Shown: piece by piece, positions 9,572 through 18,772 of the stretch
How the letters are laid out: each line of letters starts with the position of its first letter
Numbering within the stretch: the first letter of the stretch is position 1
Source of the DNA: an uncultured Eubacteriales bacterium
Lineage (GTDB): Bacteria; Bacillota; Clostridia; Christensenellales; CAG-138
Assembly (NCBI GenBank): GCA_902797145.1
Contig: CADBRR010000062.1
Location: 1-40,365 of the forward strand
DNA: 40,365 nt
Direction: 5' to 3'
The notes under the pieces: generated by a model
The model's database searches: none
The model's input: only the letters and a program-made list of their open reading frames with translations
What the model was told of the DNA's origin: nothing
Program-made: the position numbers and the translations under genes

Positions 9572-11311
9572 ATGAAAAAGACATTATTTTCCAATACACT
9601 AACTGTACTTATAATATCTCTTGTAGTAAGTGCAGTTTTGACTGCTGTTATATTTGCGATAGTAGGCAGAAGAACTTTTGCAAGATCGAAAATCAATGAG
9701 CTTATGCCAAGGGCAGAATACTTGTCGCAGGTAACATCAGAATATATGCAGGGAAGGTTATATAAAGACGATTATCTAAACCTCATGCTTGTAAACGGAA
9801 ATATATGGGATGCTGAAGTCTATGTATTTAGTAGAAACGGTGGACTTATATTGTGTACATCAGGAGCAACACATATAGAAACAGCATATGGCTATTTCAA
9901 TGACTTTGGTGTTATACAAGGTCAGAGCATTAATTCACTTGATGCTGACGGAAAAGGCGTTATTGTAGGGGTACCTGTATACGATGATGAAAGAACAGTT
10001 ATTGGAGGAGCTTTTTTGTTAAAGCCGATAACTGAGATTGATAAATCGTTAAATGCGCTTATTGTAACGCTGTTTATAAGCCTTGCGGTTTCAATAATTG
10101 GTTTGTTAGTGCCTATATATTTTCTTACAAGAAGGATAACAAAACCGCTTAATAATATAACAACAACTGCTGAGATAATGATGAATGGTGACTTCTCTGT
10201 AAGAGCGCAGGAAAATGACGGAACGGATGAAATACATAAGCTTGCTGCCTCGTTTAATAGCTTGTCGGATAATCTGACTCAGACGATAAATGATCTGACG
10301 ATTGAGAGAAATAGACTTGCATTTCTTGTAGATTCAATGCGAGAAGGAATTGTATCAATTAACTGCGGAGGTTTGGTCGAACAATATAATCCGTCAGCGG
10401 TTAGATTGCTTGGTGGTTCTGAAGATGAAAAAATAGAAGAGCAACCGGGATTTAGCGAGATAATAAATACTGCATTTGATGTAATAGAAAAGTGTGAATG
10501 CAGAGAATTTTCACAAAAGGTTGCCGATAGGGAACTTAAAATAAGCATTGATCCAGTACAGTCAGGTTATGGTAAGCTTGCAGGTGCAGTTGTACTAATT
10601 CAAGATGTAACGGAAATGAACAGACTTGAACGCACAAGGCATGAGTATGTAGCAAATGTAAGCCATGAACTGAGGACCCCAATAGCCTCAATAAGAAGTC
10701 TTGCCGATGCATTAAATGATAATATGGTAAAGACGGAAGCAGATAAATATAGATATTATGGTTATATCTTAAAAGAATCATTAAGGCTTTCAAGACTTAT
10801 TGATGATTTGATGGAGCTTTCAAGATTGAGGTCAGGAAATCTTGCCTTTGAAAAACGCAAAGTAGATACATATGCAATAATTAGTGATGTTGCAGAAAGG
10901 TTTACTGATATTGCAAATGAAAATGGCAAGAAAATTATTCTCGCTGTAGATGAAAATAACTGTCCATATACGTATACGAACGATGATAGGATTGAGCAGT
11001 TGCTTGTAATACTTGTAGATAATGCAATAAAGTATTCAGATGCTGGTTCGCCTATTACAATCGAAGCAACAGAGTGCGATGATAAGCTTCTTATTAGCGT
11101 CAAGAATAAAGGCCATGTTGCAGATGAAGATATAGATCATCTCTTTGAGAGATTCTATAAAGCGGATAAGTCACATAAAGGCGGAGGCACTGGGCTGGGG
11201 CTTTCAATAGCAAGCGAGATAATTTCGTTGCTTGATGAAAAAATCAAAGTAAAAAATATCGAAGATTGCGTTGTGTTTACGTTTAGTGTTGAAGTATTTA
11301 AAATAAAGTGA
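9572..11311 (+). CDS. Membrane sensor histidine kinase with PAS and HAMP, degenerate G1 box
   Basis: A sensor kinase of 579 aa. TM1 is about residues 10-32, an extracytoplasmic sensor domain about 33-160, TM2 about 163-186, then HAMP, a PAS region (about 248-345), the dimerisation helix with His365 in VSHELRTP, and a HATPase domain. The N box is intact (Asn484 in LVDNAIKYS) and so is the G2 loop (GGGTGLGLS, 537-545). The G1 box that should read D-x-G-x-G is KNKGHV, so the aspartate contacting adenine is Asn512 and the second glycine is lost. The paralogue at 12069 has a normal box here. No clear ribosome binding site precedes the start, so coupling to the regulator is likely. Confidence 0.92.
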   Translation: MKKTLFSNTLTVLIISLVVSAVLTAVIFAIVGRRTFARSKINELMPRAEYLSQVTSEYMQGRLYKDDYLNLMLVNGNIWDAEVYVFSRNGGLILCTSGATHIETAYGYFNDFGVIQGQSINSLDADGKGVIVGVPVYDDERTVIGGAFLLKPITEIDKSLNALIVTLFISLAVSIIGLLVPIYFLTRRITKPLNNITTTAEIMMNGDFSVRAQENDGTDEIHKLAASFNSLSDNLTQTINDLTIERNRLAFLVDSMREGIVSINCGGLVEQYNPSAVRLLGGSEDEKIEEQPGFSEIINTAFDVIEKCECREFSQKVADRELKISIDPVQSGYGKLAGAVVLIQDVTEMNRLERTRHEYVANVSHELRTPIASIRSLADALNDNMVKTEADKYRYYGYILKESLRLSRLIDDLMELSRLRSGNLAFEKRKVDTYAIISDVAERFTDIANENGKKIILAVDENNCPYTYTNDDRIEQLLVILVDNAIKYSDAGSPITIEATECDDKLLISVKNKGHVADEDIDHLFERFYKADKSHKGGGTGLGLSIASEIISLLDEKIKVKNIEDCVVFTFSVEVFKIK

Positions 11312-11317
11312 TATAAT
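11289..11317 (+). promoter_or_regulatory. Sigma-A-type promoter of the second regulator/kinase pair
   Basis: TTGAAG (11289-11294), 17-base spacer, TATAAT (11312-11317), overlapping the last codons of the upstream kinase. It lets the second pair be expressed separately from the first. Confidence 0.6.
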
Positions 11318-11379
11318 GATTATGTGTAAGGAAAAGATGAAGTTAAATAATAAGTGAATAATGAAAAGGAGATATTAAA

Positions 11380-12069
11380 ATGGCAGATATAAAGATTCTA
11401 ATAGCAGACGATGATCAGGTAGTACATGAGTCATTAGGTATTTATTTGAAAAATGAGGGATACGAAGTAGTTGATGTATATGATGGAAAATCAGCAATTG
11501 AAAGCGTTTCATCGGATATTTCATTGTGCATTCTCGATATTATGATGCCGAATATGAACGGTATTGATGTTTGTAAGGAAATAAGGAAAACATCAAAGAT
11601 TCCGATAATTATGCTTACAGCAAAGAGTGAAGAAATTGACAGAATAATTGGACTTGAACTTGGAGCAGATGATTATATTTCAAAGCCATTCAGCCCTCGT
11701 GAGGTCGTAGCAAGAATAAAGGCAGTTCTAAGAAGGTCAAAGGAAAGACAGGAAAAGCAGAGCAGCGAATCAATTACTATTGAAGATAGCCTCGTTATAG
11801 ATTTAAAGAGCTACTCTGTTACACTTAATGGTGAGAGCATAATCTGTACGCCAAAGGAAATAGAAATGCTTTATTTGCTTGCGTCAAATCCGGGACAGGC
11901 ATTCACAAGGGAACAGCTTCTTAACAGAGTGTGGGGTTATGATTTCGTTGGTGAAACAAGAACTGTAGACACACATATAAAAAGAATACGTGCAAAACTC
12001 GGAAAGAGTGGTCTGCGCTGTGGAATAAGAACTATATATGGAGTAGGCTATAAGTTTGAGGTAGAATAA
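11380..12069 (+). CDS. OmpR/PhoB-family response regulator (second of two)
   Basis: A 229-residue regulator with receiver residues Asp10-Asp12, phospho-acceptor Asp53 (ILDIMMP), Thr80 and Lys102 (SKPF), and a winged helix with TPKEIEMLYLLASNPGQAF ending RTIYGVGYKFE. It shares long identical stretches with the regulator at 8859, such as PIIMLTAKSEEIDRIIGLE, so the pairs arose by tandem duplication. RBS AAGGAG precedes the start. The stop overlaps the kinase start by one base (TAATG), so the two are translationally coupled. The stimulus and regulon are unknown. Confidence 0.94.
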   Translation: MADIKILIADDDQVVHESLGIYLKNEGYEVVDVYDGKSAIESVSSDISLCILDIMMPNMNGIDVCKEIRKTSKIPIIMLTAKSEEIDRIIGLELGADDYISKPFSPREVVARIKAVLRRSKERQEKQSSESITIEDSLVIDLKSYSVTLNGESIICTPKEIEMLYLLASNPGQAFTREQLLNRVWGYDFVGETRTVDTHIKRIRAKLGKSGLRCGIRTIYGVGYKFEVE

Positions 12070-13850
12070 TGAAGAGTGTTACCTTCAGGCGATTCGTTTT
12101 ATTGCTGATTGTGGCGGTTATCGTGTTGATTGCAATTACGTTAGGTAGCTTCTTGATATTAGGAACTTCTCAATATGAGCAAAATGCGTATGATGAGCTT
12201 GCCTCGAATGCCGAAGTAATATCACAGATTTACTCAAATTATATAGCGGGAGCAATAAAGGTAGATATATTTAAATCCCTTATTTCAACAGTATGCGATT
12301 CTGAACATTTCAGTATGATGCTTTTGAATGAGAGTGGAAAAGAATTTTACAATTATAACTACCTTGATGAGTTCGATATGGATGTTGTGAACAGACTAAT
12401 AAATGATGAGTTTGCAAAAAATAATCTTCAGCTAAGTCAAATAAATACATTCAAATTTTATATTGATGGCAAGGAAATAATAGGTTATAGTATACCTACA
12501 ATGTTTGTAGATTCGGAAAATAGTATTGTTGCATTTAAACATATTGATATAAACGAAGATACCGCATATAATCTTAACAGGATATTGCTGATTATTATTT
12601 CGATATCTGCTCCGCTTGTAATACTGTTTTCATTGATTAGAATGAGATCGCTTGTGAAGCCAATAAAGAACATAACTGATGTTGCAGTAAATATGTCGAT
12701 GGGAAATCTTGATGTACAGGCAGATCAGAATGAAAAAGGTGAGTTTGGAACTATAGCTATTGCGTTGAACGAACTTTCAAGAACATTGCAGGAATCATTC
12801 TCAAAAATTATGGTTGAGAAGAGCAATCTTAATAAAATACTTCAGAGTATGAGCGATGGCGTTGTTGCACTTGATAATTCGGGTGAAATAACTCATATAA
12901 ACCCTGCGGTAATTGAGATGTTTGGAATAAAAAGCGAAGTCAAAGAAAAACATGATATTTCGGATAACGAAGATATATGGTCAGCATTTGACAGAGCATT
13001 GAACAATAACGAAGCTGAGATACTTCAGTGCAACATAAGTAATGGTAGAGCATTGCTTGTATCAATTTCACCTATAGAAGATGAAAACAATAACGTTGCT
13101 GGTGTTGTAGGCCTTTTTAAGGATGTTACAGAGATGGAACGTCTTGAAAAAATGCGTTCTGAATATATAGCTAACGTATCACATGAGCTTAGAACTCCGC
13201 TTACGTCAATGAGAGGCTTGCTTGAACCGCTCGTTGATAATATGGTAAAAAGCGAAGATGATAAACAGCGATATTATAGAATTATGCTTCATGAGGTTGA
13301 AAGGCTATCAAGGCTTATTTCGGATATGATGATGCTTACAAAATTGCAGTCAGGTATTGCTCAGATGAATGAGGATTATATTGATTTAACAGAATTGCTT
13401 TTTGATATAGAAAACGCATATTCGAAGACAGCAAAGAGTAAGGGAATAGAACTCGTATCTGATATTACGGAAGTTGAAAGAAATGTTGTAACCGATGGTG
13501 ACAGAATAGAACAGGTTCTCGTAATACTTATTGATAATGCTATGAAGTTTACCGGTGAAGGCGGTAAAATTACAATAGCTGTTGACGAGGATGATGAAAA
13601 GTACATAGTTTCTGTAAGCGATACTGGTTGCGGTGTATCCGAAGAGGATTTGCCATACTTGTTTGAACGATTCTACCGTGCAGATAAATCGAGAAGTAAG
13701 AGTGGTGGATCAGGACTTGGTTTGTCGATAGCTAAAAATATTATGCTTAACCTTGGCGAAGATATTACAGCTACAAGTGAACTTGGAAAGGGAACAACAT
13801 TTACATTTACATTAAAAAAGGCAGAGGAAGATTATGAATTTGATGACTAA
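12069..13850 (+). CDS. Membrane sensor histidine kinase with HAMP and PAS, canonical ATP-binding boxes
   Basis: A sensor kinase of 593 aa with the same architecture as the kinase at 9572. TM1 is about 10-32, an external domain about 35-170, TM2 about 172-191, HAMP about 192-245, PAS about 252-350, phospho-acceptor His372 in VSHELRTPLTS, N box Asn490 (LIDNAMKFT), G1 box Asp518 (SDTGCGV) and G2 SGGSGLGLS. PhoR/WalK-like organisation is seen, but the external domain is not recognisable. Its last 17 bases overlap the next gene. Confidence 0.94.
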   Translation: MKSVTFRRFVLLLIVAVIVLIAITLGSFLILGTSQYEQNAYDELASNAEVISQIYSNYIAGAIKVDIFKSLISTVCDSEHFSMMLLNESGKEFYNYNYLDEFDMDVVNRLINDEFAKNNLQLSQINTFKFYIDGKEIIGYSIPTMFVDSENSIVAFKHIDINEDTAYNLNRILLIIISISAPLVILFSLIRMRSLVKPIKNITDVAVNMSMGNLDVQADQNEKGEFGTIAIALNELSRTLQESFSKIMVEKSNLNKILQSMSDGVVALDNSGEITHINPAVIEMFGIKSEVKEKHDISDNEDIWSAFDRALNNNEAEILQCNISNGRALLVSISPIEDENNNVAGVVGLFKDVTEMERLEKMRSEYIANVSHELRTPLTSMRGLLEPLVDNMVKSEDDKQRYYRIMLHEVERLSRLISDMMMLTKLQSGIAQMNEDYIDLTELLFDIENAYSKTAKSKGIELVSDITEVERNVVTDGDRIEQVLVILIDNAMKFTGEGGKITIAVDEDDEKYIVSVSDTGCGVSEEDLPYLFERFYRADKSRSKSGGSGLGLSIAKNIMLNLGEDITATSELGKGTTFTFTLKKAEEDYEFDD

Positions 13851-14745
13851 TGAAATTTGTAATATTTGCCCGATAGAATGCGGTGCCGACAGAAGAAATT
13901 CTGTCGGCTTTTGTGGTGTAGGAAAAGATACATATGTTGCAAGGGCAGCGTTACATATGTACGAAGAACCATGTATTAGTGGTACAAAAGGCTCAGGAAC
14001 GATATTCTTTTGTGGGTGCAATTTATCTTGCGTTTTTTGCCAGAATTATGATATAAGCAGCGAATGTAATAATAAGGGAAAAAGAGTCGATGCTAACTCA
14101 TTAGCTGAAATTATGATATACCTTCAGGAAAAAGGCGCAAATAATATCAATCTTGTAACTCCAACTCCGCATATATTGCTTATTATGGAAGCAATTGCTA
14201 TTGCAAAAAATAAGGGTCTTAATATTCCGATAGTATATAATACAAACGGATATGAAAAGGTTGAAACGCTCAAAATGCTTGAAGGATTGGTTGATATATA
14301 TCTACCAGATTTTAAATATGCAACAGATAAACTTGCAGTAAAGTTTTCATCTGCGCCTGATTATTTTAATATAGCATCAAATGCGATAAAAGAAATGTAT
14401 AGACAAGTCGGTTTACTTGTAGTAGATGATAACGGAATAGCAAAGAAAGGCTTGATTATAAGGCATCTTGTATTGCCATGCTGCGTTGATGAAACAAGGA
14501 AAATCCTTGATTACTTGAGCGATAATTTTCCATCTGATATTTGTATATCGTTAATGAGCCAGTATGTACCGGATTATAAAGCTGTGAATATGCCTCCGCT
14601 TAATAGAAAACTATTGAAGCGAGAATATGAAAGGGCTGTTGATTATTGTATAAGTAAAGGATTCACGAATGTGTTTATACAAAAGATGTCTTCTGCTGAA
14701 AGAATATATACGCCTGATTTTAATATTATGTTTGAAGACAAATAA
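13834..14745 (+). CDS. Radical SAM protein, PflA-like (COG1313 type)
   Basis: A 303-residue radical SAM enzyme. The cluster motif is CNLSCVFC (Cys62, Cys66, Cys69), which binds the 4Fe-4S cluster that cleaves S-adenosylmethionine. An N-terminal cysteine set (Cys9, Cys12, Cys16, Cys27), seen in this PflA-like subgroup, may hold another metal centre. Proteins of this group are often annotated as pyruvate formate-lyase activating enzyme, but no glycyl-radical enzyme gene is nearby, so the substrate is unknown. The start at 13834 lies inside the kinase gene with GAGGAAG upstream; an in-frame ATG three codons later is possible. Confidence 0.85.
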   Translation: MNLMTNEICNICPIECGADRRNSVGFCGVGKDTYVARAALHMYEEPCISGTKGSGTIFFCGCNLSCVFCQNYDISSECNNKGKRVDANSLAEIMIYLQEKGANNINLVTPTPHILLIMEAIAIAKNKGLNIPIVYNTNGYEKVETLKMLEGLVDIYLPDFKYATDKLAVKFSSAPDYFNIASNAIKEMYRQVGLLVVDDNGIAKKGLIIRHLVLPCCVDETRKILDYLSDNFPSDICISLMSQYVPDYKAVNMPPLNRKLLKREYERAVDYCISKGFTNVFIQKMSSAERIYTPDFNIMFEDK

Positions 14746-14751
14746 TATTTT

Positions 14752-14778
14752 GTGCCGCATATGTGGCACTATATTTTT
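14752..14778 (+). terminator. Intrinsic terminator after the radical SAM gene
   Basis: GTGCC (14752-14756) pairs with GGCAC (14765-14769) around an eight-base loop, followed by TATATTTTT. It ends the two-component/radical SAM transcript. Confidence 0.6.
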
Positions 14779-14824
14779 AAAAATTCTGCATATACTTGAT
14801 TAAAAAGTATATGAGGAGTTTAAA

Positions 14825-15955
14825 ATGAAGAAGATTTTAAAAAAAATATTCGCTTTTATAATATCAATTATGACGGTATGTTATTTGATATTTGCACCTG
14901 CATATATTATTCCTAATCTTAATGAGAATGCGTATCTTGAATGGATGATGAAAAGCAGGGAACGAACTTTTAGCGGAATAATTAAAGTATGGCATATAGT
15001 TGGTTTTAAAAGCTATCAAGGGAGCGTAAGCTTGACTCTTTCAAAATGGGCGGAAAAAATAGAGAAAAAGAACTTTGGAGTATTTTTCGATATTGAAGCT
15101 ATGACGACTGATGAGTTTCTTTTAAGAAGACAGAAAGGCGAGAGAGCTGATATATATTCTTTCCCGTTAGGACTAATAAAAAAAGATGATTTTATTGATA
15201 TTAAGGAATATATAGGCGAATATAATTTTCGAGGGAATATGGGTGAGATAGGTTTAAGCGATGAAAAAGTGCTTGCTGTCCCATATCTGTATTCTTGTTA
15301 TGCCGCTATTTGTAATACTGAGCATAAATCATCGGATATAATTAATTCAATTATTGATTCTGACAGCAATATTGTAACTGGCGAAAATCTTAAGTCGATA
15401 TATGAAAAAAGCAAGATTCCTATTTGCGGGAATGAAACTGTTATTGGACTAATGGATTATAATGGTCACAGTATTTCATCAAATGATGAATTTACGTCAT
15501 CAAATGCGTTGATGTCGATAAGCGATTTGAGGTATATTGGCGATATAATACGAAGATATAATAACGGCAAAGGATTTTCATATAACACATATGCTATTGA
15601 TAATGATTTTACGGATGAAGTGCAACTTATAGGTGTCGACAGTAATATAGAAAAAGAAAAAATAACATATGTAGCGAAGCTGATTGATTATGCTTTGAGC
15701 GAAAATGGTCAAAAAGATGTTATGGCTTTAAAATCATTTCCTGTTATTGAAAATGTTGCTGTTGATTTTAATGGCGATGATATGATTAATTCTTTGTTTA
15801 ATAAGCTGAACGAACCTACAATTATTAATACATTTGATTATTCCGAAAATAAAGAAAGACTATTTGAAAAGGCAAAAGAATTTATAATTTCAGAAAATAA
15901 TCAAAAAAATGAGTGCAAAGAATTATTTAAACTCTTGTGCTTGACAAATAAATAA
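14825..15955 (+). CDS. Uncharacterised exported protein resembling ABC solute-binding proteins
   Basis: A 376-residue protein with a basic N terminus and one hydrophobic segment (about residues 6-28). There is no lipobox cysteine, so it is secreted or anchored by an uncleaved helix. After it, the pattern of a family 1 extracellular solute-binding protein can be followed: GIIKVWHIVGF, an alpha-helical SKWAEKIEK, then DIEAMTTDEFLLRRQKGERADIYSFP, where such proteins have an E-F/L-x-x-R-x-x-G-E-x-P-D-I pattern. No permease or ATPase gene is adjacent. It sits alone between a terminator and murB. A sensing or enzymatic role is possible. The fold call is tentative and the function unknown. Confidence 0.5.
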   Translation: MKKILKKIFAFIISIMTVCYLIFAPAYIIPNLNENAYLEWMMKSRERTFSGIIKVWHIVGFKSYQGSVSLTLSKWAEKIEKKNFGVFFDIEAMTTDEFLLRRQKGERADIYSFPLGLIKKDDFIDIKEYIGEYNFRGNMGEIGLSDEKVLAVPYLYSCYAAICNTEHKSSDIINSIIDSDSNIVTGENLKSIYEKSKIPICGNETVIGLMDYNGHSISSNDEFTSSNALMSISDLRYIGDIIRRYNNGKGFSYNTYAIDNDFTDEVQLIGVDSNIEKEKITYVAKLIDYALSENGQKDVMALKSFPVIENVAVDFNGDDMINSLFNKLNEPTIINTFDYSENKERLFEKAKEFIISENNQKNECKELFKLLCLTNK

Positions 15956-15968
15956 AGTAAAATAATAA
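15941..15968 (+). promoter_or_regulatory. Possible promoter for the murB-rapZ-whiA-dnaE group
   Basis: TTGACA (15941-15946) is perfect, but the best -10 (TAATAA, 15963-15968, 16-base spacer) is poor. It lies in the 3' end of the preceding gene, 32 bases before murB. Confidence 0.35.
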
Positions 15969-15999
15969 TAGCTATATATTTATTGAAAGGAGCATAATT

Positions 16000-16896
16000 A
16001 TGTTTGATGCCCCATTGGTTTATAAACAATTAAAGAATTATAATATAGATGTTAAAGAATTTGTTCTTATGAACGAACAAACAACATTTAGAATAGGTGG
16101 GAGCGCAAGGCTTTTTGTAACTCCCAAAAGCGCAGAAGAATTAAAAATAATAATCGGTTCTGCAAAAGAATTAAATGTTCCGTATTATGTTATAGGTAAT
16201 GGTTCAAATTTACTTGTAAACGATGATGGCTATGATGGAATCATTATAAAAATTGGAAATGAAATGGCTGATGTCACAATAAAAGGTAAAAAGCTCGTAT
16301 GTGGAGCAGGTGCATTATTAAGCACAGTTTCAAGTATGTCAATAAGGAACGGACTTAAAGGATTTGAATGGGCTTGTGGAATACCGGGAACTATAGGCGG
16401 AGCTGTTGCGATGAACGCAGGCGCATACGGCGGTGAAATTAAAGATGTAATTGATTATGTGACTGTATTTCATAACGGTGAAGTTGAAAGAATAAAGGCT
16501 GATAAAGATTATTTCGGATACAGACTTAGTAAGTTTGCTTTTCCTGAATATATCGTTATTGAAGCAGAGTTTTCACTTGAAGAAGATGATGGAACAGCAT
16601 TTGAAAAGGCAAGTGAGTTTTTAAAGCAGAGAAAGGCAAAACAACCCTTGAGTTATCCAAGTGCTGGAAGCACATTTAAAAGACCGATAGGAAATTTTGC
16701 TGGAGCTTTAATAGAAAAATCGGGGCTTAAAGGCTATTCTGTTGGAGGCGCAAAGGTTAGCGAACTTCATGCAGGATTTGTTATAAACTATAATAATGCA
16801 ACCTGTAATGATGTAAAAGCACTTATAGAGCATATAAAAGATACTGTTTATAAAGACAGCGGAATAATGCTTGAATGCGAAGTCAAGATGATATAA
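16000..16896 (+). CDS. murB: UDP-N-acetylenolpyruvoylglucosamine reductase MurB
   Basis: MurB is a cytoplasmic FAD enzyme that reduces UDP-GlcNAc-enolpyruvate to UDP-MurNAc with NADPH, the second committed step of peptidoglycan precursor synthesis. The FAD-binding segment [14 protein letters not shown] (64-77), the [20 protein letters not shown] block (127-146), the catalytic serine Ser224 in SAGSTFKRP and Glu292 near the end are all seen. The 298-residue length matches type IIb enzymes. RBS AAAGGAG precedes the start. It is first in a run with rapZ, whiA and dnaE, an order common in Bacillota. Confidence 0.97.
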   Translation: MFDAPLVYKQLKNYNIDVKEFVLMNEQTTFRIGGSARLFVTPKSAEELKIIIGSAKELNVPYYVIGNGSNLLVNDDGYDGIIIKIGNEMADVTIKGKKLVCGAGALLSTVSSMSIRNGLKGFEWACGIPGTIGGAVAMNAGAYGGEIKDVIDYVTVFHNGEVERIKADKDYFGYRLSKFAFPEYIVIEAEFSLEEDDGTAFEKASEFLKQRKAKQPLSYPSAGSTFKRPIGNFAGALIEKSGLKGYSVGGAKVSELHAGFVINYNNATCNDVKALIEHIKDTVYKDSGIMLECEVKMI

Positions 16897-16929
16897 TGTT
16901 TATATTATAAAGGAGCAGAGAGGTATTTT

Positions 16930-17805
16930 ATGTATTTATTGATAGTTACCGGAGTATCCGGAGCCGGAAAATCGAACGCAATACACAAGCTTGAAGACAT
17001 GGGGTTTTACTGCGTGGATAATATGCCGTGCGAGATGATTGAAAACTTTATAAATATTTGCGGTAAAGCATCAAAAAATATTGAAAATGCCGCCGTTGTT
17101 ATCGACAGCAGAGAAAGTGTTTTCTGCTTTGATTATTTAAAATTGTATTCAGTACTTGAAAACTATAAGATAGAATATGAAACATTGTTTCTTGAATGTA
17201 GTGATGATGTTTTGATGCGTAGGTATAGTGAAACAAGAAGACGACATCCTATGAGTGAAAGCATAGTTGACGGAATAACGAAGGAACGTGATATGCTTCA
17301 AATTTTCAAGGATAAAGCTAATTATATAATTGATACAAGTGCGATAAAACCAAATGAACTTGGAGCAAAGCTTGAAGAACTTTTTTATAAAAGGAGCAAT
17401 AGCGGATTCCAATTGCTTGTAGAAAGCTTTGGATTCAAAAGAGGAATACCACTTGAAGCTGATTTCGTAGTGGATATGCGATTTTCTCCGAACCCATTTT
17501 ATGATGTGGAATTGAGAAATCTTTCAGGAATGGACAAGCCTGTTGAGGATTATATTATGAGGGATGATAATTTCAAAAAAGTTATCGACACATATGCAGA
17601 AATGATTGATATGCTCATACCGCAGTTCAAAAAACAGGGTAAGAATAGGTTGATGATAGCGTTTGGTTGCACTGGCGGAAGACATAGATCCGTGTGCGCA
17701 GCAAATAAATTTGAAATTAAAATGCGTGAAAAATTTAACACTAAGATTATTCATCGTGACCTAATAAACGATGGTATTGAAACAAAATTGAGGTTTGAAC
17801 AATAG
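16930..17805 (+). CDS. rapZ: RNase adapter / nucleotide-binding protein RapZ (YvcJ)
   Basis: This is a P-loop protein of 291 aa. The Walker A motif is GVSGAGKS (8-15), followed by GFYCVDNMPCEMI. The conserved C-terminal half carries FGCTGGRHRSV. In E. coli, RapZ guides RNase E to GlmZ and senses glucosamine-6-phosphate. In Bacillota, YvcJ binds GTP and is linked to cell wall and competence, with an unclear mechanism. In most Bacillota yvcK lies between this gene and whiA; here they are 18 bases apart with nothing between. RBS AAAGGAG. Confidence 0.95.
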   Translation: MYLLIVTGVSGAGKSNAIHKLEDMGFYCVDNMPCEMIENFINICGKASKNIENAAVVIDSRESVFCFDYLKLYSVLENYKIEYETLFLECSDDVLMRRYSETRRRHPMSESIVDGITKERDMLQIFKDKANYIIDTSAIKPNELGAKLEELFYKRSNSGFQLLVESFGFKRGIPLEADFVVDMRFSPNPFYDVELRNLSGMDKPVEDYIMRDDNFKKVIDTYAEMIDMLIPQFKKQGKNRLMIAFGCTGGRHRSVCAANKFEIKMREKFNTKIIHRDLINDGIETKLRFEQ

Positions 17806-17823
17806 TTAGAAAGGATTGCGTAA

Positions 17824-18771
17824 ATGTCGTTTTCATCGAATGCAAAGGAAGAACTTATAAGAATAAAGATAAAGGGAAATCATGCAAAGCTTGCAGCGCT
17901 TTGTGCGATTAACCATGCAGCAGGCTCGTTGACCATAGGTGCATCAAGAAGCTTTGGAATTAAGTATACAAACGAGCTTTATTCGGTTACGGAATATATT
18001 ATGAAATTGATAATGGAACTTTACAATGTAAATGTATCAATTTCTATGATGAAAACCGATAGACTTAATGCAACAAATACTATTGTGAGCGTATTGGGTT
18101 ATGATAGTAAAAGACTCCTTATTGATACAGGTGTACTTAAAGAAGATGATGATGGAATATCTTTCTCAAATGAAATTCCTGAAAATATTATTGATGATAT
18201 AGAGAGTAAGCGTGCTTTTCTCCGAGGCGCATTTATTGGCGCAGGGTCGGTAAACGACCCTAATTCAGGTTATCATCTTGAAATAGTATGTAAAAATGAT
18301 GAGTTTGCAAAGTCAATATGCGAACAAATGAATGAACTTGATTTGAATGCTAAAATAACTGAACGAAAAAGCAATAGTGTTGTATATATAAAAGAAGGCG
18401 ACAAGATATGCGATTTTCTAACTTTTATAGGTGCAATGGAAAGCATATTGCATTTTGAAAATGTTCGTGTAGAAAAAAGCATTAAAAACTATATTAACAG
18501 AACTCTTAATTGCGATAATGCAAATATGGATAAAACAGCGAAGGCTTCTGCTATGCAGCTTGAAGCAATAAGAATTGTAATCGACAACATAGGCTATGAC
18601 AAATTGTCAGAACCGCTCAAACAAGTAGTTGATGCAAGACTTGATAACCCTGAAGCTTCATTAAAGGAAATATCAGAAATTATTGGCATTGGAAAGTCAG
18701 GTGTGAATCATAGATTTGAAAAACTGCTTGATTTAGCACGTGGAATAAAAGCAGGAAAGGACTATTTATAA
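17824..18771 (+). CDS. whiA: WhiA sporulation/cell-division regulator
   Basis: WhiA is a DNA-binding protein with a LAGLIDADG-like N-terminal domain that has lost endonuclease activity (RAFLRGAFIGAGSV at about residues 135-148 is the fold's core) and a C-terminal helix-turn-helix (SLKEISEIIGIGKSGVNHRF). In Streptomyces it switches on sporulation septation. In Bacillus it affects cell division and chromosome segregation. The 315-residue length is typical. The stop is one base before the dnaE start. RBS AAAGG. Confidence 0.95.
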   Translation: MSFSSNAKEELIRIKIKGNHAKLAALCAINHAAGSLTIGASRSFGIKYTNELYSVTEYIMKLIMELYNVNVSISMMKTDRLNATNTIVSVLGYDSKRLLIDTGVLKEDDDGISFSNEIPENIIDDIESKRAFLRGAFIGAGSVNDPNSGYHLEIVCKNDEFAKSICEQMNELDLNAKITERKSNSVVYIKEGDKICDFLTFIGAMESILHFENVRVEKSIKNYINRTLNCDNANMDKTAKASAMQLEAIRIVIDNIGYDKLSEPLKQVVDARLDNPEASLKEISEIIGIGKSGVNHRFEKLLDLARGIKAGKDYL

Positions 18772-18772
18772 T

